The position numbers and the translations under genes were made by a program. From NCBI GenBank assembly GCA_025201765.1, contig MU623574.1:1-36050 (forward strand): DNA of 36,050 nucleotides, read 5' to 3'. The stretch comes from Daldinia sp. FL1419. Taxonomy: Eukaryota; Ascomycota; Sordariomycetes; Xylariales; Hypoxylaceae. The notes below the pieces were generated by a model that did no database searches, was not told where the DNA came from, and was given only the letters and a program-made list of their open reading frames with translations. This document shows, piece after piece, positions 11,506-20,919 of the stretch. Position 1 is the first letter of the stretch. The number at the start of each line of letters is the position of its first letter.

Positions 11506-12624
11506 TTAACGACCGTCCCACCATGGAAACCACCTGTCAACAACCTCAGGAAACCCTTCTGTTCCTAGTTTTAATTGTACTCGGCGCCTCCAGTCCAGTC
11601 TATATTGTTGGTCATCGGACCCCGGTAGATCCATCCCCCCCGACACACGGAATTTGGTTCTAATCCATTCTTTTGGAACAAACCCAGCTGTCTCCCAATC
11701 GATGATGCCTATTGAGCGGTCGGCGAGGTTCACAATGATATTTCCTGGCCCTAAGTCGCAATGATAGAAATGAAAGACAGAACAGTCCATGCCGATATTC
11801 GTACAATTTGAAACGAGGTTCTTGTTGGTGTAGTCAAGAGGAGCGCCCCGCTTGATGAGATAGTTGTCCGCAAGGTGATGTCCATCCACTCCGCCGATAT
11901 AGTCGGCCACCCAGGTTTCTAACTCTTTGCAGATCCCGACAACTCGGTCGACATAGTAAGTCTTGGTGTCCTCGTCCATACTCGGCCACTCCTCACCAAG
12001 AGTTCGACCTGGTACAGCTTTCAGAAGCATCATGTATCGATTTCCCCAAAGCGCATGGAAAAGTACATCCGGTATGATGAAGCTCAAGTCACCTCTGTCG
12101 TGAAGTTGTGATAAGGTGACGTGCTCGCGGGTTGCCTGGAGCTCAGAAGGCCCTAAGTCTCGAAGCTTCAAAAAGACATCGCCGAATTTCCAGGTGGCTG
12201 CAATGCCACCAGCCTCGTAGACTTTCTTGATTGGGCTTGTTGGAGACAGTGGTTGGGAGGGTGGAAGCGGGTTAGGTGCGTCCGAGAGATTGTAGAATGA
12301 GCCTTGCCCATCGCTCCAACAGAGTTGATTGGAGTCCCATGTGGGTCGATGGGAGATAATAATTCTATCGCTGATAACCCATCCAGCGGTTGTCTCCCTG
12401 ACTGATTCGCTTATATGGTTTGGGGCTAGCATTTCGATCGCGGTGAGCAGTGAGGATTTGAGTAGCAATTTTGAGATTATGGTGGAAAGAAGGGGTGGGG
12501 GGGGGGGGGAGGGAAGAGGCCAAATTTCGATAGGTGGTAGCTCATAGGCAGCTGCTGCTTGATGGCACGTGCCTACCAGACACTTTGGCGAGGCCGAGCT
12601 TTCAAATGGAATCAACGGATCCAA
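11506..12624 (-). CDS. APH-family (aminoglycoside-phosphotransferase-like) kinase
   Basis: The 372-residue single-exon frame carries the catalytic signature of the fungal APH superfamily: HCDLGPGN (H288, catalytic D290, N295) and IIDWE (metal-binding D309) followed by GFVPKEW. The likely nucleotide-binding lysine is K153 in DVFLKLRD. The APH fold phosphorylates small molecules or proteins; in fungi most members have no known substrate and should not be read as antibiotic resistance. The first 60 residues are unusual and include a proline run encoded across a 13-G tract (plus strand 12497-12509). An in-frame Met at residue 65 (12432-12430) starts a 308-residue product that would not depend on the length of that tract and may be the true start. 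The gene is convergent with the FunK1 kinase and divergent from the AAA ATPase. Confidence 0.85.
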   Translation of the reverse strand: MDPLIPFESSASPKCLVGTCHQAAAAYELPPIEIWPLPSPPPPPLLSTIISKLLLKSSLLTAIEMLAPNHISESVRETTAGWVISDRIIISHRPTWDSNQLCWSDGQGSFYNLSDAPNPLPPSQPLSPTSPIKKVYEAGGIAATWKFGDVFLKLRDLGPSELQATREHVTLSQLHDRGDLSFIIPDVLFHALWGNRYMMLLKAVPGRTLGEEWPSMDEDTKTYYVDRVVGICKELETWVADYIGGVDGHHLADNYLIKRGAPLDYTNKNLVSNCTNIGMDCSVFHFYHCDLGPGNIIVNLADRSIGIIDWETAGFVPKEWIRTKFRVSGGMDLPGSDDQQYRLDWRRRVQLKLGTEGFPEVVDRWFPWWDGR

Positions 12625-13541
12625 CTACGATTCACTTATGCGTTAAGAAACGAACGATGCGAAAGAGGTGGTAGTATTCAATTTTGCCTGTACTATAATC
12701 ATGATCCTAACACTCTGACAATTCTCAGCCGCTACCTCACACAATAACCAGGCGTAGTTTATTGCTCATGGCAAGATCTTAGCGCACGTTAGTTCACAGG
12801 AACATCGGAAATTTTGGCAATTATCCGACGCTGGTCCTCATCCGGACGCAAAAAACGTTACGGCCCGGTCCAATTTGCTTACGTTCAGCCTCATCCGGAT
12901 GGGCTACTAAGAAGTATAACGGAGCGGCCCATGCCACAGTGCCCAATAACAGTTAATACCAAAAGAAAATGAACACCTGGTAACCGTATCCATCATAGCG
13001 GTTGCAAATATAAATTAGTTTTGGACCCTGTCCATTGACCTACAGACTTAGAGGATATTGAAGAACAGTGGTTTTGCATCGAGTCCAAATCTGTCCAAAC
13101 GCAATATCAGGACCAACAACTCCTGAGCCATACACGTTGAGCATGACAAGGATATAAAAAGGGGGAAATCTCCAATCGACCTATCCAATTGCATTCTGAG
13201 GGCAATGTGGTCGGTTCATCGATGTTTCAAGCATCCAATAAATAATATTACTAGGTGCATTTATGATGAAAAGGGCATGTATCCAAGTCCGGCTTGCAGG
13301 GGGTAGACGACCTTGTAGTCTCTGATGCTCAGCAGTTGTGTTCAATGCCGATCCCCTGATCCTCAGTGGATGTATATATAACAAATACTTTTCCATAGAT
13401 TTTATCATCCAAAGAGCCGCATCCCATTATTATTTTATTATTCCCATATTTATATTGCAGCATCTCATCTTGAATTTGATGGACGCACATCACCCTCCAA
13501 TACTCAAAGATTTCAATCATCCAATCTTGATCTAAGGAGGA
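12625..13541. promoter_or_regulatory. Divergent intergenic region between APH and AAA genes
   Basis: This roughly 0.9-kb gap separates the APH gene (minus) from the AAA ATPase (plus) and should hold both promoters. A TATA-like GATATAAAAAGG lies at about 13150-13161, some 380 bp before the AAA start codon. Downstream of it, a GTATATA donor near 13371 and a TTGCAG acceptor near 13459 could bound an intron in the 5' leader. CCTCATCCGGA occurs twice, near 12836 and 12890. No coding frame here looks convincing. Confidence 0.4.
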
Positions 13542-16520
13542 ATGATGCCTACAAACATAGCTTGTGCTCTGTCTTCTCCTTTATGCGAGTCTACGTCGTC
13601 TGGCAATACTGTCGACGGATACCAATCGCCGCCTGTCGACCTGGACCAGACAACCAAGACAGTCCAAGAACCTAACCACGAAGTAGTGAGCGTCCCTGGG
13701 TCAAACGATACGACTTCACCTGGAAATCCCGAACAGTCCATGGTAGTACCACGGCTGCTTTCGAATCCAGTATCGGCCACCTCTTCTCATGCGCCAACTC
13801 CGCCTGGTAGTCCCGTTGAAACTTCAACCCTCTGTACACGACCTTCTCCGCCTCATCCTAGTGCAGCAATGATGCTCACAGAGTCAGCTTTGGCGTCTCC
13901 ATCCTCTCTTTACGTACATGATCTGTTCGACTCGCGGAAACTACAGCATACCAGTCAGTCAGCTTCTCAGAGTCCTCTTGTGGAGAGGCCGGTAACACCT
14001 AAAACAGTCTCGGATATGTCATCTGTCTCCAGCCAAGCTACACATCCAGCACTTATAGGAGAATATACACCACACGTAACAAAACCCCCGGGGGATGGTA
14101 CGCGGAACGCAGCTCCGCGCCTACGAGCTTCGTCATTCACGACATGGACAATGGATGGTGGGACCGGAGAGATAGTTGATGCTGTGCCCCCTCCCTCCAG
14201 GCCAACATCGCGTGGCAGTACTGTCGAAGGACAGACTTCCGAGATCTCGGATGAGTCTTCGGGTGTGGACGATCGGAACACACCGCCAATCTATTTCATC
14301 CGGAATTATCCTTCTCCAACAGGGATAACTAAAACGATTAATGGCATACTTTTGCCTGACGCCCCCGAAGAGTTGGAAGTACCCGTTACATGTTCCCAAG
14401 ACTCCGTCCAAGGAGTAGCGAAATCCTTGGAAGACTGTTCCGGAGTGTCTTCGTCTCCTCAGCCGCCGATTATAACGAGTAGTCCCGCTGAGGAATGCCC
14501 ACCACATGTGCCAGGGACTCCGCTCGATGACTCGGAGGAGAAACTTCTTGCAAAGCAGCCCGTGGTCGCAAGGATCGTAATGGTCGATCACGATCTCAGT
14601 GTTTCTTTGGGACCTAGCAGCCCCACAAAGCAGACAACAGCGACTGTGGATCAGGTGAAATCCCACATCCAGACCGCCATGGATCAAATAAAGGCAGGGG
14701 GCCTTCTGCGACTGATGACGATCTGGGACCAAGCCTTTGGGCCAAATCGCGAGGAAGAACTCGTATCAACTCTTGAGCAAGCTCTAATGGGGATGTCTGA
14801 GATTGAGAGTGAACTACAGGCTCGGGGAATTCCATATACGCCGGCAGATGAAAGGTATGCAGCTCCGATCTACACCCATAGCATTATTAACAGTATCACA
14901 GCTCGGATGAAAGCTCGTGTGTAACCAGTATTGCCGAGTCAACCTGTTCCGGTCAGCCCCCTAACAACGCTATACCGTTGCGAGCTGGATTCGCCTCGTC
15001 TTACACTATAGATACCAAGTTCCCATGGCATTCCCCCGCAGCCAACGAAGTCAGAGACATCAATACCCTGGATAAGCCTGTTCATGGACCGTGTCTCGAC
15101 TTAGAACGGTTTGCGAAGATCTTGGGGAAATACCTATCGAGGAAGCCTGTCTTGACCCCTGCATCGAGCAAGGTGTCTGAATCGGGTGAAGACGACAATA
15201 TTGCGGAGCAGGCGAAGAATGGCATCCAATCAGCACACGCATCGAAGTTAGAGTACATGCATGTGGACGAACTGTAAGCAAGATATTGCATATATTAGGA
15301 GCTTGGCTGATAATTGCAGGTGGGATCCCAAAGCTGGTGCATACAAAATTGTCAAATCGGTCCATTCCAAATTTGACGAACTTGATGAATACGCTTTTGT
15401 CGTTCGACAGAGGACAGGTAGGTTCTTTAGCCTATAACCACAGGAGCTACTAAGAGATATGCAGATAAGACGACACAGAAGTCAAGGTCCTACCTGGATA
15501 TCAAGTCCACATTTCTGCGGGATATCCTAAGAGAGACCTGCCATGACGTCCGCGGGATCTCTCTGGCCGAGAATACACCATCGGTATGTACTGTGACCGT
15601 TGCTACTATCATCGCTGTTCGTTGCTTACCTTTGTAGATTGAGCGGGATGCTATGTTCCATGTCCACAAAGATCTCCAGCAATACCAGCAGCGCCTTGCG
15701 GACGAAGGCGAGGAGACCATGGCCGAGAAACATCTAGCTGTGTTTATGCGGTATCTTGAAACGGCTTTCAAGCCAGTCGAAGATCGTCTGTCTGTTCTCC
15801 TTACGCAGAACGAGATCACGTACGACCTGCTATGGGCTCTATTCAAGCCCAATGCAGAGGTATACACAAGCTGCCGAGGGACCAATGTGCCAAGATGCGT
15901 CCTATTCAACCATCTGGAGGAAAGGACAGACGTGAGCGGCTCAAAATTCATCCGTCTTGAGACCCGATACCTAGGCTCCGACGGAAAGTCCCTTGGCGAG
16001 GTCACAACAAGCAGCTCAATTGCTGTCTTCCGCGGTGCTATGCGGATTGAGCTTCTCCCGGCGTATCCTCTCCAGTATCACCCCGAGGCAAAGGAGATCC
16101 GCAACCAGCTGGTGGACGTTGGCCGCAAATTCGTGTCTTTGCTTGGCATTCACCATCGACAGTACACAGGCAGAGCCTTTGATATCGACGACGAAGGCGA
16201 GATCGTGGCTTCTCATGTCGATGGCAGGATCATGATTGACTCGGCCTGTTTCCACGAGAACAAGCCGAATTATCCATGCCCGCGCGTCCAGAAAGTACGG
16301 CCCAAATTCACGGTTCTAGGTCGTTGCGATGCTGTGAAGCTAGTGAATCTTGACCCAGCACAGCTTGCGCCAAACGATCTGCTCATTTGCACCCCAACTG
16401 TTTTAGGCTTTAGCCTTGAGAAGAAGGCGTTCTGTACGTGGCTTGTCTTCTATTCGAACGCTTCCACTGACCAGTTCCAGTCGAGTTTGCTGTCGCACAT
16501 GTTGGCGACATTGAGTGGAG

Positions 16521-17123
16521 TACGGTGCACCATTAGTGCAAAACCGACAAAACTAAAAACGCAAATAAAAATTCGTCCGATTGGTCAGATTCCCTGCAGG
16601 GGTACGTTATAATTATAGCGCAGAGGTGCGTTAGACCCTCTATAATTATAGCGAGTTTTAGTAATTAGTACGTTATATTTTAGTGGTTATTAAAAAGTCT
16701 CCGAGAATTCACTAAACCTGCTGTAATTATAGTATATAAGAGTATTAAGGCCGCTATAAATATAGGGAACTTTAAGGGCAATAAAAACTTTGTAGGTACT
16801 TATTAAATGCGCTATAACTTAAGTAAATAATAGCATTAAGCCCCCTGTAATTATAGTGGATTTAATGAAAATAACTACTATAAATATAGTGCTTTCCAAA
16901 GAAATATCCATAAGGTCAATTTAAGGTTATATAAAGTTTAATTGACCAATCAATATTCTTATATTTTAATTGTTGTACTTATAGCGCATGGTCCATTAAA
17001 AAGCGCTGTAATTATAGGGGCTTTAGCGTACTAATGCGCTATAATTATAGCGCATACTATAAATCGGATGAATTTTCATTTGCGTTTTTGGTTTTGTCGG
17101 TTTTGCACTAATGGGCCACCGTA
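16521..17123. mobile_element. 603-bp non-autonomous inverted-repeat transposon (MITE-like)
   Basis: The ends are long inverted repeats of about 62 bp with about five mismatches (16521-16582 and 17062-17123), starting TACGGTG and sharing CATTAGTGCAAAACCGACAA. GTGGAG flanks both sides (16515-16520 and 17124-17129). Leaving out the element and one GTGGAG brings the two exon halves of the AAA ATPase together in frame as IEW-SDCSFK, so the insertion entered a formerly intact exon. There is no open reading frame, so movement would need a transposase from elsewhere. A 6-bp duplication (7 bp if the terminal A is assigned to the target) does not by itself identify the superfamily. The interior carries nine copies of a 12-bp near-palindrome. 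Confidence 0.88.
16607..17050. repeat. Nine copies of a CTATAATTATAG-type palindrome inside the MITE
   Basis: Copies start at 16607, 16640, 16731, 16754, 16812, 16845, 16878, 17006 and 17039. The forms are CTATAATTATAG, CTGTAATTATAG, CTATAAATATAG and close variants, often flanked by GCG/CGC (as in GCGCTATAATTATAGCGC at the right end). Such clustered short palindromes inside the inverted repeats resemble subterminal transposase-binding arrays, although here they span the whole interior. Confidence 0.75.
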
Positions 17124-18048
17124 GTGGAGCGACTGTTCCTTTAAGGATGTCAAAATACATAATATACAGAAGAAGGCCATCTACGCTCTTACTAAGACCT
17201 ATCTCAGCAGCGAAGCCGACGATGGCTTCCAAGACCTAGTCCAAGGTAAAGGGCATGGGATTAATTTCTTGCTCTAGTCTGTTTCCCTTCCTGTTATCGT
17301 GGGCAGGCAGATTGCTGATACGTTCCAGCGGACCTCCGGGTGTTGGCAAGACCTTGACGGCAGAGACGCTAGCCGAGACGTTCAAGGCTCCACTCTACAC
17401 CGTACGTATCAAGCATGGCATTTTGCTGCTGATCGTCACTGACCGAGCAGGTACCCGCGGGCCAAATCGGAGTGGAGCATACCCGGGTGGAAAGATACTT
17501 GAAGAACATCTTCAAGATCGCCAGCCGTTGGAAAGCTATCTTGCTACTGGACGAAGCAGATGTGTTTCTGGCCGAACGGACGAATGATCCCCATGTCAAT
17601 GCCCTCGTGTCCGTGTTCTTGCGCGAACTGGAGCGGTACGAGGGGATCTTGTTCTTTACGACGAACCGTATGCAGATGTTCGACGCTGCCATCCTGAGTC
17701 GGATCCACCTGGCGCTGAGGTACGAGCCATTGAAGAAAGATGCCCGCAAGGCTATCTGGCGCCTTTTCCTCTTGCGAGCCAAAACGAAGGCAGGTTAAGT
17801 AATCTATCGAAACGATGTTATCGATTGCCTGGCGGAGAAGGAATTAAACGGTCGTAAGGTAAGAGCAACCCCTGTACCTGAAAACAGATTCTAAATGTGG
17901 ATAGATCTGGAATATTGTGTTTATTACCCGGTTGATGGCGGAATATAAGAATAAGGTTGTAAGTGAGACCCATTTAACAAAATCTGTCACTATGCAAAAG
18001 CAGTTACGTGAAAATTTTTATGGCGTAGCAGCGATATACAATCTCTAG

Positions 18049-18397
18049 TTGTATTTTTAATGCGTTTGGGTGAGGGTTTACCGATGGAGACAGAGAGCCC
18101 CAAACTTATCGCCTGGGATATTATCAACGACAGTTGCCTGTAGTATGGGGCAGCACATTGTATGAACAGTTATTACTGTACCAGGGTTTACAAATGTGAA
18201 TTAGGTTTATTCGTTCCTTATATGTATAATTTTAAAGTTTGAAGGGTGTGCAATTAGTGAATAGTGCTCTGAATCATCTTTGATCTATTATAAATATGCA
18301 AATGTAACAGTGGTATACAATCCAGCCCTGGTGGCCAGGTCGTGTGAGCGCGCTTGTGGCCTGCTAGGATGCTAGCGTTAACTTCGGTTCTATGGAT
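18049..18397. other. Intergenic after the AAA gene; nothing assigned
   Basis: Moderately AT-rich sequence after the last AAA exon stop (18046-18048). No coding frame, repeat or RNA structure stands out. Confidence 0.4.
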
Positions 18398-18616
18398 CTA
18401 TTTTCGGGGAGGCTTATAAGTACACCAACCATCGCCCGTCCAACTCCAGTGCGGGCCTTCAACCGGGACAGCGAGGTCCAGATTTAGCCCTGAACCGCAT
18501 GATGCCACTAAATATAGACTGAGTTGGGTCCATTGAACGTCATACCGGTACTCGACGTTAGGTACTTTGTGGAATAACAAGTAGGGAGCAAGATCGCCTT
18601 TGACACTGTAGTCGCT
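18398..18616 (-). pseudogene. Unrecognised coding-like fragment (last exon?)
   Basis: An open minus-strand frame of about 72 residues contains VEYRYDVQW and ends SWTGDGWCTYKPPRK before a stop. It is rich in aromatic residues with two cysteines, unlike a random translation. Upstream on the same strand a CTAAC branch-like site followed by CTACAG could be an intron acceptor, which would make this a final exon. I found no matching upstream exon; the sequence beyond it is the degenerate repeat field. I do not recognise the family. It may be the surviving 3' end of a gene replaced by repeats. Confidence 0.3.
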
Positions 18617-18689
18617 TTAACTTTAAGGACGTTAGAATTAGGTTCCCATTAATGCAGCCCTGTTGCAGATCATGATGCTAAGGATCAGT

Positions 18690-19360
18690 GGTGGCTCTAG
18701 TTCTCCTGGGGACCTTTGGCTATCTTCACGTTTCTCCAGTTCTGAATGACGCTGGTAGCGAGCTCACCTTTTCACCAGTTCACAGCGCCACTGCCCCATA
18801 TGTGCAACTGGTAGCATGTTTTCACTGGCACATAGTGTTCCCGGGCCACATGTGTACTGGTACCATGTCCCTTTTTTGCCAGTCCGGACTTATCCCTGGT
18901 AGCGGTCTCTCAGCCTCACTAGCCCATAGCATTACTGGCCCACAGCTTCATTAGTGCATAGCCTCACTGGCCTATATTGGTACTGGTAATGCACTTTACC
19001 AGTGTAGACCTTCACTACCAGGCAAATGTACTATTTGTTACCATAGTTAGCCCATAGCAGCATTGCCCTATGTGTGCACTGGTAATACCTCCAAAATGTG
19101 CCAATCCGGAATTGGTGCTGGTAGTAGGCACATGCCTTTACCATTGTTGAAATGCACTGATAACACATCCTTTTCTCACCAGTCCGGAATCGTCACCAAC
19201 TTATAGTTTTATTGTTGCACATGTGCATTAGTAATACTTTATCCCTGGCCTACCTGTAGATTGATCACATATCCTAATTGTACCAGTCCGGTATTAGTCT
19301 CCATCAGCGAAAGCTTTGATTACTATGCTAGTGTATTGGTAATACACTCGGGGTGGTAGC
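18690..19360. repeat. Field of degenerate interspersed repeats
   Basis: Two short motifs alternate through about 670 bp. One is CCAGTCCGGAAT or a close variant, at 18879, 19101, 19179 and 19282. The other is TGTGYACTGGTAATAC or a variant, at about 18801, 18851, 18977, 19073, 19153, 19222 and 19331. CCCATAG and CACTGGC words recur between them. Where both occur in order they are 26-60 bp apart, so this looks like an eroded minisatellite with a variable unit. The open frame at 18688-18954 (+) falls inside it and is probably only repeat sequence. Confidence 0.6.
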
Positions 19361-19492
19361 AATCCCACACTAATATTGGCTCATTTTAAGCTTCTTATTG
19401 AATGAAACGAGCCTTCAGGCGCTCTACATTTAATGGCTTAAAAATGTGTTACATAGTTATGTTGGTGTTAGGTATGTTTTTATATAAATATA

Positions 19493-19690
19493 TTAATTAT
19501 TTTCTTTCTGGTAGTAACCCTGCTTGTAACCCTTGTAAAGTTTATTCCTATACGGTGGGCCTTCTTTGTGTATAGATCTCCTCAATTCAACCTTAATACC
19601 TACCCACTTCTTAAGTCGATATACTATTTGTTCGATGTATGATTCTTTATTAAGAGTCGGAACGCCGAGGCTAAGATATACTTTACAATG
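19493..19690 (-). pseudogene. Unrecognised coding-like fragment, 65 residues
   Basis: An open minus-strand frame runs between a stop at 19691-19693 and a TAA at 19493-19495 without an ATG. It contains LGVPTLNKESYIEQIVYRLK and KEGPPYRNKLYKGYKQGYYQ, a basic, tyrosine-rich segment that looks more protein-like than its AT-rich surroundings. It could be an exon or a transposon scrap. I do not recognise it. Confidence 0.25.
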
Positions 19691-20292
19691 TTAATTAAAC
19701 ACAACTACATTATATCCATTATTTAAATATCTTTAAATCAAAATAATCACTTTCTTATTACTTCAAATATAACCTCTAAAACTGCACTTAAACTTGCCTA
19801 TCATAAAGGTTAAATATTTTGTGAAAGATTTATAATCACTATTTTCCTTCTTAAAACTGATCTCGCCTATTGCCCCAAAGAATACTGCCACAACATTTAC
19901 ATACAATTGCAGAAATATGAAAAAAATTGCAATCTTAGTTCGAAGGCGCGTTCGGTTAGTTTAAATATATTAAAAAAGATCCTATATAAAAAAGCCGCAT
20001 CAAGGGTAACTAACCAAATCCCATATATACTATTTGAGAACAGCATTACTAACAAACAATCAAACACATATCAAACAGCAGGATGCCATGGTATCTTCAG
20101 CCTAATAAACTCCTTTTGTGGCTAAATTTCAGATTAAAGTTTCGTTACTTCCAAATAATATAAGACGAGGTTAAAGAGGAAAATACAATAAAAAAGAAGA
20201 GCAGGAACAAAAATGCAACATACTAAAGTTTAAAAGACCAACAACATATCTACCACATTATTTATAATGCTGAAACCTATGCCCTAATCAGT
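19691..20292. other. AT-leaning spacer; nothing convincing
   Basis: A 72-codon plus-strand frame at 19907-20125 exists, but it is lysine/asparagine-rich, lacks any motif and lies in AT-leaning sequence where such frames arise by chance. No repeat copy or RNA gene is recognised. Confidence 0.35.
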
Positions 20293-20526
20293 TTATATAT
20301 TTGTTTTGTATTCCCAACCTTTCTCCCATCCATGAAAAGCTCTGTTTGCTTCTACAAAAAGAACCAACCAACCATCAACACGAACACTGGAAAATATAGT
20401 GGTGCTAGGATGAACATCCAATAAAAACGAATTCCCTTCGGGAAGATGCATCTGCCCCACGGCCCTCTGAGAAAATAAGCTGTCATTGATATCGTATGCT
20501 TTCATTCGAATGGTGTGTTTCCGCAA
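20293..20526 (-). CDS. Unrecognised short ORF, possibly a gene fragment
   Basis: A 77-codon minus-strand frame contains GQMHLPEGNSFLLDV and ends with SVRVDGWLVLFVEANRAFHGWEKGWEYK. The tryptophan-rich tail looks protein-like. A second open minus frame overlaps its start (20483-20683), so an intron or frameshift could join the two, but I could not find a convincing junction. No known family or signal peptide is evident. Confidence 0.2.
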   Translation of the reverse strand: MRKHTIRMKAYDINDSLFSQRAVGQMHLPEGNSFLLDVHPSTTIFSSVRVDGWLVLFVEANRAFHGWEKGWEYKTNI

Positions 20527-20784
20527 CCAACCCCTCCAAGAAAATTACTTGACAGCATTTGTTATTCCACGCTTCACTCCAGATCGGATATGCGCATGCC
20601 GAGCGGAAAGATGCCCTCCCTATTTCGATCCATATAATCCAACAGTGTGCTTTGATCTCGTTTTGAACAAACGGAACCAACACGGGTCCCTACATAGGAA
20701 TGATGTAGGCAAACATTGGATGAGTTGGTATTGTTGAATTTGATTGTGTTCCGCTACCTTCATAGAAACCTCGCCGCTTCCCAA

Positions 20785-20822
20785 ATTCCCTGGACTAATC
20801 GATTCAACTTGCTCCAGGGAAT
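20785..20822. promoter_or_regulatory. Inverted repeat upstream of the ISG12-like gene
   Basis: ATTCCCTGGA (20785-20794) and TCCAGGGAAT (20813-20822) form a perfect 10-bp inverted repeat with an 18-nt spacer, ending 97 bp before the ATG at 20920. A TTTATAAT box follows near 20855. It could be a protein-binding site or a leader hairpin; there is no direct evidence of either. Confidence 0.35.
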
Positions 20823-20919
20823 AAAGTCAAGCACTGCTACTACACCTTCTGCAAATTTATAATACCCTACTCTGGATTATTATGTTTTACTAATATATTT
20901 AACTAATCTAAACTACATT

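Larger units (their letters stand above)
13542..18048 (+). pseudogene. Fungal AAA+ ATPase, broken by a transposon and a stop codon
   Basis: Inferred exons: 13542-14918, 14957-15273, 15320-15417, 15465-15583, 15638-16433, 16481-16520 continuing at 17130-17276 once the transposon and one target copy are left out, 17329-17401, 17451-17858 and 17905-18048. Every junction is in phase, giving about 1170 codons. The first 460 residues are Ser/Pro/Thr-rich and probably disordered. The middle (15320-16520) matches the domain that precedes AAA in this fungal family (WDPKAGAYKIVKSVHSKFDEL; later GDIEW). The ATPase core has Walker A GPPGVGKT (K codon 17348), Walker B LLLDEAD (17541-17561), sensor-1 FFTTNR and SRIHLALRY; the lid includes CLAEKELNGRK. 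Two lesions break it: the 603-bp insertion after GDIEW and TAA at 17796-17798. The 38-nt first intron is very short, so the N-terminal exon could be a separate gene. The cellular role of this family is unknown. Confidence 0.8.

Noticed and set aside
11506..12624. Antibiotic-resistance gene
   Set aside because: The APH fold is common in fungi with unknown substrates; catalytic motifs alone do not indicate aminoglycoside modification.
14133..14732. 199-codon minus-strand frame within the AAA N-terminal exon
   Set aside because: It is antisense to the longer phase-consistent exon, is arginine/serine/glycine-rich without domains, and is most simply a shadow.
16607..17050. CRISPR-like array from regularly spaced palindromes
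   Set aside because: The organism is eukaryotic, repeats are only 12 bp and variable, and they lie inside a transposon with inverted ends.
16519..17123. Tc1/mariner-type insertion at TA
   Set aside because: TA does flank CGGTG/CACCG at both ends, but omitting the element with one TA leaves the ATPase exon out of frame, whereas GTGGAG restores it. The TA is better read as part of the inverted repeat.
18688..18954. 88-codon plus-strand frame with hydrophobic start
   Set aside because: It is made of the degenerate repeat motifs of 18690-19360 and has no gene-like context.
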